Shown here in pieces: positions 57,389 through 64,000 of a DNA stretch of 64,000 nt. Source of the DNA: Indioceanicola profundi (GTDB taxonomy: Bacteria > Pseudomonadota > Alphaproteobacteria > Azospirillales > Azospirillaceae). Position 1 is the first letter of the stretch. Every line of letters begins with the position of its first letter. Location: contig NZ_CP030126.1 in the NCBI RefSeq assembly GCF_003568845.1, positions 3,083,501-3,147,500 on the forward strand. The letters run 5' to 3'. The notes beneath the pieces were generated by a model. The model had not been told where the DNA came from. It worked only from the letters and a program-made list of their open reading frames with translations, and did no database searches. Made by a program: the position numbers and the translations under genes.

Positions 57389-58465
57389 ATGCGCCCTATG
57401 TTCGATATTGATCCCGTCCGGCTGCACGGACCGGGCTGTTCCTGCGGCTCGCGCCGCGATTTCCTGTCCCGCACGCTGAGCTGCGCCGGCTTCCTGGCCC
57501 TCGGCATGGCGGGGCTGTCCGGCACGGCGAAGCGGGCCTGGTCGGCGGAAGGGGCCGCCAAGGCCTCCGGCGCGCCGGTGGCCAGCACATCCTTCGCCCG
57601 GGTGGAGCGGATCGTGGACGGGGTCTGGGCCGTGGTCTCCACCCCCTGGGCCGACCCGGCGAATCCGCAGCTTCAGACCATGTCCAACGGCGGCATCATC
57701 GCCGGGCGGGACGGGGTGCTGGTGGTCGAAGGCTTCAACCAGCCAGCCGGCGCGGCCTGGGTGTCCGACATGGCCGAACAGCTCACCGGCCGGCGGCCGA
57801 CCCATGTAGTGGTGACCCATTTCCATGCCGACCATACCGGCGGGCTTGGCGGCTATCGTCGCGGGGCGGAGGGGCCGGACATTGTCGCCACCCGCGTGAC
57901 GCGCGATCTGGCCGTCGAACGCTACACCACCCCAGCACCGCCGGAAGCGGGGGCGGCGGCATCCGACCTCGCCCCCACCACCCATCAGCTCATGACGCCG
58001 AACCGGATCATGACCGATCCGGTGAAGCCGGTGCGCATCGACCTCGGCGGGCGGGTGGTCACGCTGGTTCCGCGCGGCGGCCACACCGACAGCGACGTGA
58101 CCATCGAGCTGGAGGAGCCGCGGGTGATCTTCACCGGCGATCTGGTCTTCAACCGCATCTTCCCCTATTACGGCGACAGCACGCCATCGCGCTGGAACGC
58201 CACCTGCGACACGCTGCTGACCGAGGCCGACGCGCTCTACGTCCCCGGCCACGGCAATCTGGCCCACAAGCCGGAGATGGATCGCTATCGCGAGCTGTTG
58301 GCCCTGGTGGGAGAGGCGGCGCGGAAGGCCCACAAGGCCGGCCAGCCGGCCGAACAGGCGGCGGCCGCGTTCAGCATACCGGAACGGCTGGGCGACTGGT
58401 TCCAGTTCAGCCCGAAGGTGTTCGCCTTCGCCTTCGACGCATGGTACCGGGAGCTGGGGGCCTGA
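57389..58465 (+). CDS. Tat-exported MBL-fold metallo-hydrolase
   Basis: A 358-residue protein. The N-terminus has a twin-arginine motif CSCGSRRDFLSRTL and a hydrophobic run to about residue 50 (GLSGTAKRAWSAEG), so export by Tat is likely. The MBL core has THFHADHTGGLGGY (HxHxDH), HTDSDVTIEL, FTGDLVFNRIFPYY and a late VPGHGNLA. This group includes the SoxH/quinoprotein-relay-type hydrolases; the actual substrate is unknown. A strong GGGGGAGGAA site precedes the ATG. It is followed by the acyl-CoA synthetase gene. Confidence 0.85.
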   Translation: MRPMFDIDPVRLHGPGCSCGSRRDFLSRTLSCAGFLALGMAGLSGTAKRAWSAEGAAKASGAPVASTSFARVERIVDGVWAVVSTPWADPANPQLQTMSNGGIIAGRDGVLVVEGFNQPAGAAWVSDMAEQLTGRRPTHVVVTHFHADHTGGLGGYRRGAEGPDIVATRVTRDLAVERYTTPAPPEAGAAASDLAPTTHQLMTPNRIMTDPVKPVRIDLGGRVVTLVPRGGHTDSDVTIELEEPRVIFTGDLVFNRIFPYYGDSTPSRWNATCDTLLTEADALYVPGHGNLAHKPEMDRYRELLALVGEAARKAHKAGQPAEQAAAAFSIPERLGDWFQFSPKVFAFAFDAWYRELGA

Positions 58466-58518
58466 CGCCGGCGGGATGCCGCCCGGACCCTTGGAAGGCC
58501 AGGAGGAAGGAAGTCCGC

Positions 58519-60444
58519 ATGGCGGTGATGCCGCGCTTCGAGGAGTGGGCCACGCTGCCCGCCATGTTCTTCGACCAGGCCGCCCGGCTGGGCGGCCGGC
58601 CCATGCTGCGCGTCAAGCGCGACGGCGACTGGGTGCGGCTGAGCTGGGCGGAGGTGCGGGACCAGGTGGTGGATGCCGCGCGCGGCCTTGCGGCGCTGGG
58701 CGTGAAACAGGGTGACCGGGTCTGCATCGTGGCGGAGAACCGGCCGGAATGGCTGATCGCCGATTTCGCGATCATGAGCCTGGGGGCCATCACCGTTCCC
58801 GCCTACACCACCGTGGGCACGCCGGACTATGTGCATATCCTGCGCAACAGCGGGGCCTGCGTGGTGATCGTGTCCGGCAAGGCCCTGGCGCGCAAGGTCT
58901 ATGCGGCGGCAACACAGGTGGGCTGCTGCCGCACCCTTGTCGCCATCGGCTCCGCCGACGTGCCGGCCGACCCGGCCCTACGGACCCTTGGCTGGGACGC
59001 CCTGCTGGAGAAGGGGGCGGAGAAGCTGGGCCTACCGGCCCCGACCCCGCTTCGACACGACATGCTGCCCCTGGCCCGCGGCGGCAACACCGCCGTTCCG
59101 GCCCCCGACGAGGCGGGAGAGGAGGAGCGGAGGCCGCCGCACCACAGCGCCCTCGACCCGGAGGAGCTGTCGCGCAGCTTCACCGCCGACCGGACGAGCT
59201 GCATCATCTACACCTCCGGCACCGGCGGCCTGCCCAAGGGCGTGATGCTCAGCCACCGGGCGGTGCTGGCCAACTGCATCGGCGCGTTCGAGGTGCTGGA
59301 CGAGATCGGGCTGGAGGACGAGGTCTTCCTCTCCTGCCTGCCGCTCTCCCACGCCTATGAGCATTCCTGCGGCCAGATGTTCCCGGTCTTCCTGGGGGCC
59401 GAGATCGCCTATGTGGAATCCATCGACAAGCTGGCCGCCAATCTGGGGGAGGTGAAGCCCAGCATCGTGCTGGTCGTGCCCCGCCTGATGGAGGTGGTGC
59501 AGCAGCGCATGGTGCGCGAGGTGCAGCGGCAGGGCGGGTACCGGCAGAAGCTGTTCAACCTGGCACTTGAACTCGGGAAGGAGCGGTACCGCCGCGGCGG
59601 CCGGCTGCCTTTCCACCGGGCGCTGCTGAACCGGGCCATGGACCGGCTGGTGCGCGCCAGGATCGGGCAGAAGCTGGGCGGGCGGATCAAGGCGCTGGTC
59701 AGCGGCGGGGCCGCCCTGAACGAGGAGGTCGGGCTGTTCTTCGACGCGCTGGGCGTGCGGCTGCTCCAGGGCTACGGCCAGACGGAGGCGGCCCCGCTGA
59801 TCAGCGTCAACCGCGTCTCCTGCATCGCGCACCATACGGTCGGCCCGCCGGTGAAGGGCTGCGAGGTGGTGACCGGGGAGGATGGCGAGATCCTGGTGCG
59901 CGGCCCCAACGTGATGAACGGCTACTGGGAGGACGAGTCCGCGACCGAGCGGGCGCTGATCGATGGCTGGCTGCACACCGGCGATGTCGGCCATTTCGAC
60001 GAAAAGGGCCGCATCGTCATCACCGACCGGAAAAAGGACCTTCTGGTCACCTCCGGCGGCGACAATGTCTCCCCCGCCCGGGTGGAAAGCCAATTGACGC
60101 TGGAACCGGAAATCGCCCAGGCCGTGGTCTGCGGCGACCGGCGGCCCTACATCGTGGCGCTGGTGGTGCCGGACCATGAGATCGCGCGCGCCTGGGCCAG
60201 ACGGCGCGGCAAGCCGGAGCGGCTGGAGGAGCTGGTCCAGGACCCCGACTTCCGCAAGCATGTCGCCGATGCCGTCGACCGCGCCAACAAGGGTCTGTCC
60301 GGCGTGGAGCGCATCCGCAAATTCCGCATCGTCGCCGACCCCTTCACCATGGAGAACGGGCTGATGACGCCCACCATGAAGATCAAGCGCAATCTGGTGG
60401 TCAAACAGCTCCAGGACCAGATCGACGGGCTGTACGAGGCGTGA
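58519..60444 (+). CDS. AMP-binding long-chain acyl-CoA synthetase-like protein
   Basis: A 641-residue adenylate-forming enzyme: phosphate-binding loop YTSGTGGLPKGVMLSHRA, GYGQTEAAPLIS, the hinge TGDVGHFDEKGRIVITDRKKDLLVTSGGDN and a C-terminal lid ending IKRNLVVKQL. Domain order and length match the FadD15/long-chain family common in alphaproteobacteria, activating fatty acids with ATP and CoA. The ATG at 58519 has an AGGAGGAAGG ribosome-binding site. It lies 54 bases after the MBL-fold gene. Confidence 0.9.
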   Translation: MAVMPRFEEWATLPAMFFDQAARLGGRPMLRVKRDGDWVRLSWAEVRDQVVDAARGLAALGVKQGDRVCIVAENRPEWLIADFAIMSLGAITVPAYTTVGTPDYVHILRNSGACVVIVSGKALARKVYAAATQVGCCRTLVAIGSADVPADPALRTLGWDALLEKGAEKLGLPAPTPLRHDMLPLARGGNTAVPAPDEAGEEERRPPHHSALDPEELSRSFTADRTSCIIYTSGTGGLPKGVMLSHRAVLANCIGAFEVLDEIGLEDEVFLSCLPLSHAYEHSCGQMFPVFLGAEIAYVESIDKLAANLGEVKPSIVLVVPRLMEVVQQRMVREVQRQGGYRQKLFNLALELGKERYRRGGRLPFHRALLNRAMDRLVRARIGQKLGGRIKALVSGGAALNEEVGLFFDALGVRLLQGYGQTEAAPLISVNRVSCIAHHTVGPPVKGCEVVTGEDGEILVRGPNVMNGYWEDESATERALIDGWLHTGDVGHFDEKGRIVITDRKKDLLVTSGGDNVSPARVESQLTLEPEIAQAVVCGDRRPYIVALVVPDHEIARAWARRRGKPERLEELVQDPDFRKHVADAVDRANKGLSGVERIRKFRIVADPFTMENGLMTPTMKIKRNLVVKQLQDQIDGLYEA

Positions 60445-60592
60445 GGCGGGCCGGTGCGGCGAAAACGCCGTGGCTCCCCGCTGTCATTGAAAATCGGTCC
60501 GGTAGCCTTCAGCTAATGGGGACATAAGAACGCATGCGGGTAGCCCCCTTGGGGCGCCTGCGATGCCGCTTCCGCGATCCGGAACCCTGATC

Positions 60593-60988
60593 ATGTCCGC
60601 CGATTCCGCCACGTCCCGGCCGATTCCCGCAGCCGACCCGCTTCTTGCCGACCGCACCCTGATGGCCACCCGCCTGACCGGCGACCGGGCGGCCTATGCC
60701 AGGATGGTGGACGATGCCTTCCTCGGCATCGATTTCAACGGCGTCTTCAACGACAAGGCCCAGCGCCTGGCCGAGTTCGACTGGGTGATTTATCAGGAGC
60801 TGAAGCTGGCCGATCATCAGGCCCGCTTCGCCGCCCCGGATGTGGCCCTGGTCACCGCCCGCGCCACCCTGACCGTCACCCATCTCGGCCAGCCGGTCAC
60901 CGGCGCCTTCCTCTACACCAATGTCTGGAGCTGGAAGGAGGAAGGCTGGCGGCTGCTGTCCAGTCAGGTGACGCGGGTGGCCGACTGA
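60593..60988 (+). CDS. small NTF2-like (SnoaL/DUF4440-type) protein
   Basis: A 131-residue protein with the NTF2-like cone fold pattern: a helical N-terminus MATRLTGDRAAYARMVDDAFLGIDFNG, then strands HQARFAAPDVALVTARATLTVTH, and a final VWSWKEEGWRLLSSQVTR. Such proteins are ketosteroid-isomerase-like or simple ligand-binding units. The ATG at 60593 was chosen (GGA upstream); an alternative ATG is ten codons earlier at 60563. The function is unknown. Confidence 0.75.
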   Translation: MSADSATSRPIPAADPLLADRTLMATRLTGDRAAYARMVDDAFLGIDFNGVFNDKAQRLAEFDWVIYQELKLADHQARFAAPDVALVTARATLTVTHLGQPVTGAFLYTNVWSWKEEGWRLLSSQVTRVAD

Positions 60989-60994
60989 CGCTGC

Positions 60995-61315
60995 TCAGGG
61001 GCGGATATCGCCGATCCCCGAAAGCCGGATCGGTTCCTTGCCGGGAAGCTGCACGCGCAGCTCCAATGTTCCGCCCGCCGCCTCCACGAAACGCCGTAGC
61101 GTGGACAGGTACAGGTCCGCCTGCCGCTCCATCTTGTGGACCGACGGCTGTTTGATGCCAAGGGCATCGGCGATCTGCTCCTGGCTGCGCTCGGCAAGGA
61201 CCCGCAATGCGCGCAGCCCCTCGACCTCCGCAGTCAACGCCGCAGCCCGCGCCTCTATGGCCTCGCGCCGCTCCGGCGGCAGGCTGCTCATGACCTCGTC
61301 AAGTGATCGGCCCAT
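60995..61315 (-). CDS. HigA-type helix-turn-helix antitoxin
   Basis: A 106-residue XRE/HigA-like protein with the HTH at about 40-75 (AERSQEQIADALGIKQPSVHKMERQADLYLSTLRRFVEAAGG). The start overlaps the toxin gene by 17 bases; toxin-first order is the usual higBA layout. The complex would normally bind its own promoter. Confidence 0.86.
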   Translation of the reverse strand: MGRSLDEVMSSLPPERREAIEARAAALTAEVEGLRALRVLAERSQEQIADALGIKQPSVHKMERQADLYLSTLRRFVEAAGGTLELRVQLPGKEPIRLSGIGDIRP

Positions 61316-61685
61316 GTTTCCTGTCCTTCCGCTTTGCCTTCAGGCTTTGCAGGTGATCATCGAAGCGGCGGTCGGCCCGCTCCACCAAGCCACGATAGAA
61401 CCGCTTCTGCGAGACGCCGGCCTTGTCTCCCGCCACCAGCAGGATGGCAGCCCGCTCCGGATCGAAGGCGAATGCCACGCGCCAGACGCCGTTGGCCGCC
61501 ATGAAGCGCATTTCCTTCATGTTGGCGTGCTTCGATCCGGCTAGGGTATCAACGTGCGGACGCCCCAATGCCGGTCCCTCGGCAGCCAGCAGCTTCGCAT
61601 GCGCAAGCAATTCATCCTGGACGGCAGCGGTCAGCGCCAGGAACTCCAGCTCGAATTCATCATGGAAGCGGACCAGCCAAGCCAT
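61299..61685 (-). CDS. HigB-type (phage Gp49-like) mRNA interferase toxin
   Basis: A 128-residue RelE/HigB-fold toxin of the Gp49/DUF891 group: RFHDEFELEFLALTAAVQDELLAHAKLL, the central VDTLAGSKHANMKEMRFMAANGVWRVAFAFDP and the C-terminal GDKAGVSQKRFYRGLVERADRRFDDHLQ with basic catalytic residues. It would cleave mRNA at the ribosome. It precedes and overlaps the antitoxin; the pair lies directly upstream of cobT on the opposite strand. Confidence 0.85.
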   Translation of the reverse strand: MAWLVRFHDEFELEFLALTAAVQDELLAHAKLLAAEGPALGRPHVDTLAGSKHANMKEMRFMAANGVWRVAFAFDPERAAILLVAGDKAGVSQKRFYRGLVERADRRFDDHLQSLKAKRKDRKHGPIT

Positions 61686-61852
61686 GGTCTTTATATAGCC
61701 CCCAAGCTATGGGGCATCAAGTGGGGCGTTGGTGAAGCTTGTTCCGGCCGTATCGGCCCGGCGCAATCCCGCTGCCCGATTTCAACCCTCCCCAGTGCCG
61801 TTTTCCGTGCCAATATGGAAGCCGACCTATTCCGTGGTTTCAGGCAGTCGGC

Positions 61853-63892
61853 ATGGCACAGCAGGATACTCCGCTCGAAGCCTTCAAGCGCGCCACCAGC
61901 GCATGCGTGCGCGCCATTTCCGAGAAGCGCGAGTTGACGGTGGGCTTCGCGGCGGATGCGCCGAACGCGCCGGCCAGCAGCCTGCTGGGTGCGCGCGTCC
62001 GCGTGCCGCTGCCGCCGCGCGACCTGAACGCGCGGGAGGTGGCCAGCGTGCGCGGGGCGGCGGACAGCGCGGCCCTGCGCCTGAAGCACCACGATGCCGA
62101 CGTCCACGCGCTGCGCATGCCCACCGGCGAGACCGCCCGGCAGGCCTATGAGGCGCTGGAGCAGGCGCGGGTAGAGGCCATCGGCGCCCGCGACATGATC
62201 GGCGTGGCCCAGAATCTGGGCGCGGCGCTGGAGGAGCGGTACCGCCGCCAGGGCTTCGACCGGATCAGCGACCGCGACCAGGCCCCGCTATCGGACGCGC
62301 TGCGCCTGTTGGCGCGCGAGGCCATCACCGGGGCCGAGCCGCCGCCCAGCGCCCGCTCCGCCGTGGAGCTCTGGCGGCCCTGGGTGCAGGACAAGCTGGG
62401 CGACTCGCTGGGCAGCCTCGCCGGGCTGATGGACGACCAGGACGCCTATGCCCGCTCCGTCCGCCGCCTTCTGACCGACCTCGACATGGAGGTCGGGGCC
62501 GAGCCGGAGATGGAAGAGGGCCAGGAGGACGAGAGCGGGGAGGATCAGGAGCAGGGTCAGGACCCCGATCAGGACAATTCCGGCGGCGAGCAGGACAGCG
62601 GCAACCAGCAGCAGGTCCAGTCCGACGAGACCGGCGAAACCCAGGTTGAGGAGACCGGCGCCGGCGAGGAGGCCCGCGACGATGCCGCCGAGATGGGCGA
62701 GGGCGCAGGGTCCGAGGAGCCGGGCACGCCGGGCGAGCCCTACCGCCCCGACCGCTGGCGCAACGAGCCCGATCCGGCCGGCTACAAGGCCTTCCTCACC
62801 GCCTTCGACGAGGTGGTGGATGCCGCGGAGCTGTGCGACAGCGACGAGCTGTCCCGCCTGCGCACCCTGCTGGACCACCAGCTCCAGCACCTGCACGGCA
62901 TGATCGCCAAGCTGGCCAACCGGCTGCAGCGCCGGCTGATGGCCAAGCAGACCCGCGCCTGGGAGTTCGACCTGGAGGAGGGCATCCTGGATGCCGCCCG
63001 GCTCGCCCGCGTGGTCGCCAACCCCATCGTGCCGCTCTCCTTCAAGCGGGAGAACGAGACGGATTTCCGCGACACCGTGGTGACGCTGCTGATCGACAAT
63101 TCCGGCTCCATGCGCGGCCGGCCGATCACCATCGCCGCCATGAGCGCCGATATCCTGGCCCGCACGCTGGAGCGGTGCGGGGTGAAGGTGGAAATCCTGG
63201 GCTTCACCACCCGCGCCTGGAAGGGCGGGCAGAGCCGGGAGAAGTGGATACAGGCCGGCAAGCCGCCGCAGCCGGGCCGGCTGAACGATCTGCGCCATAT
63301 CGTCTACAAGGCGGCCGACGCCCCCTGGCGGCGGGTGCGCAAGAATCTCGGCCTGATGCTGCGCGAGGGAATCCTCAAGGAGAATATCGACGGGGAGGCG
63401 CTGCTCTGGGCGCACAACCGCCTGATCGCCCGGACGGAGCAGCGCCGCATCCTGATGGTGATCAGCGACGGCGCGCCGGTGGATGACAGCACCCTGTCCG
63501 TCAACTCCGGCAGCTATCTGGAAAAGCACCTCCGCCAGGTGATCGAGTGGATCGAGACCAAGAGCCCGGTCCAGCTCGTCGCCATCGGCATCGGGCACGA
63601 CGTGACCCGCTACTATCGCCGCGCCGTCACCATCGTGGACGCCGAACAGCTCGGCGGCACCATGATGGAGAAGCTGGCGGAGCTGTTCGAGGAGGGCGGC
63701 CGGCCCGGAAGCTGGTCCGCCAAGGCCCCCGCCGCGTCTCCCCAGCCATCCGCTGGCCGCAGCCCGGGCGCCGGCCGCGGACCGGGCGGCCCCTCCGCGC
63801 CCAGCGTCGCCGTCGGCACCCGCACCAGCGCCCTGGCCAGCCTGCCGCGCGGCAGCAAGACGGCCATGGCGGTGCGGAAGGGCGTGCTGTAA
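61853..63892 (+). CDS. cobT: cobaltochelatase subunit CobT
   Basis: A 679-residue protein with an N-terminal conserved region (about 1-220), a very acidic central segment (about 215-300, runs of Glu, Asp and Gln) and a C-terminal von Willebrand A domain with [15 protein letters not shown] (Asp415) and [11 protein letters not shown]. CobT works with CobS and CobN to insert cobalt in the aerobic B12 pathway. The last ~50 residues after EEGGRPGSW (Pro/Ser/Gly-rich, ending MAVRKGVL) extend past the usual CobT end. CobS is not adjacent. The ATG at 61853 ([15 protein letters not shown]) is the typical start. Confidence 0.94.
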   Translation: MAQQDTPLEAFKRATSACVRAISEKRELTVGFAADAPNAPASSLLGARVRVPLPPRDLNAREVASVRGAADSAALRLKHHDADVHALRMPTGETARQAYEALEQARVEAIGARDMIGVAQNLGAALEERYRRQGFDRISDRDQAPLSDALRLLAREAITGAEPPPSARSAVELWRPWVQDKLGDSLGSLAGLMDDQDAYARSVRRLLTDLDMEVGAEPEMEEGQEDESGEDQEQGQDPDQDNSGGEQDSGNQQQVQSDETGETQVEETGAGEEARDDAAEMGEGAGSEEPGTPGEPYRPDRWRNEPDPAGYKAFLTAFDEVVDAAELCDSDELSRLRTLLDHQLQHLHGMIAKLANRLQRRLMAKQTRAWEFDLEEGILDAARLARVVANPIVPLSFKRENETDFRDTVVTLLIDNSGSMRGRPITIAAMSADILARTLERCGVKVEILGFTTRAWKGGQSREKWIQAGKPPQPGRLNDLRHIVYKAADAPWRRVRKNLGLMLREGILKENIDGEALLWAHNRLIARTEQRRILMVISDGAPVDDSTLSVNSGSYLEKHLRQVIEWIETKSPVQLVAIGIGHDVTRYYRRAVTIVDAEQLGGTMMEKLAELFEEGGRPGSWSAKAPAASPQPSAGRSPGAGRGPGGPSAPSVAVGTRTSALASLPRGSKTAMAVRKGVL

Positions 63893-63954
63893 CGCCGCTG
63901 CCGCTTTTTCCTTCCGCTGTCCCGGCTTGCGCCGGGATGGCGGACCTGGATGAC

Positions 63955-64000
63955 TCATACCCCCTCGTACTTCCGCACCTCCTGATCGATGGCGCCGAAG
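63955..64000 (-). CDS. C-terminal end of an unidentified gene, convergent with cobT
   Basis: The last 46 bases, read on the minus strand, encode FGAIDQEVRKYEGV followed by a stop at 63955-63957. Such a short tail cannot be assigned to a family. The position, converging with cobT after a partial REP-like palindrome (63919-63940), makes a real gene plausible. Confidence 0.35.
   Translation of the reverse strand, partial: FGAIDQEVRKYEGV

Overview
The window is a roughly 70% G+C chromosomal segment from an alphaproteobacterium. Gene content and order suggest Rhodospirillales, probably Azospirillaceae: rimP-nusA-ylxR-infB-rbfA-truB faces the block metK-xre-lnt-corC-ybeY-phoH-miaB, and there is a system I cytochrome c maturation cluster, nadABC and an aerobic-type CobT. 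No species assignment is possible from the sequence alone. There are no rRNA or tRNA genes, CRISPR arrays, insertion sequences or prophage genes that I can see.

Layout. 1-1261: a cut-off MBL-fold hydrolase and an OmpR-type regulator whose phospho-acceptor position is Glu. 1364-6875: a compact bidirectional cluster of methyltransferase, GT4 glycosyltransferase, a divergent PTPS/QueD-like protein, a BchC-like MDR dehydrogenase (frameshifted), a CDP-alcohol phosphatidyltransferase and a RibA-like protein; it looks like an uncharacterised pathway. 6948-11266: a secreted esterase and a polar amino-acid ABC importer. 11413-13424: one unknown gene and 1 kb of modular hairpin repeats. 13425-19661: ccmC-D-E-F-G-H-I. 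19846-28915: kynureninase, penicillin acylase, phosphoesterase, a third repeat copy, MarC, an AlkZ-like protein, a CoA-transferase pair and a GNAT. 29083-33653: dnaN, GNAT, an old yellow enzyme with a clear operator, and a CNNM/CBS protein. 33752-42183: the translation/transcription operon with a leader terminator and a damaged VapBC-type pair wedged between infB and rbfA. 42258-49938: metK to miaB on the minus strand. 50090-51641: an IalB-like protein and a ChrR-like anti-sigma protein facing away from each other. 51890-55726: nadA-nadB-nadC with two tandem operators. 55733-63892: a lactate permease, a Tat-exported MBL protein, an acyl-CoA synthetase, an NTF2-like protein, a HigBA-type pair and cobT.

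Most genes are core metabolism and are orthodox. The unusual material is (i) the pterin-like/glycosyl/phospholipid-type cluster at the left end, (ii) three copies of a ~420-bp three-hairpin repeat, all between convergent genes, in one of which the hairpin interior is inverted, (iii) other dispersed palindromes between genes, and (iv) a set of broken reading frames: three consistent with one missing G in a run of four G/C, and one amber codon in a toxin gene.

Gene calls rest on reading the protein sequences for family motifs; no database search was run. Starts were moved inward from the longest frame where family length, a ribosome-binding site or overlap with the neighbour favoured it.
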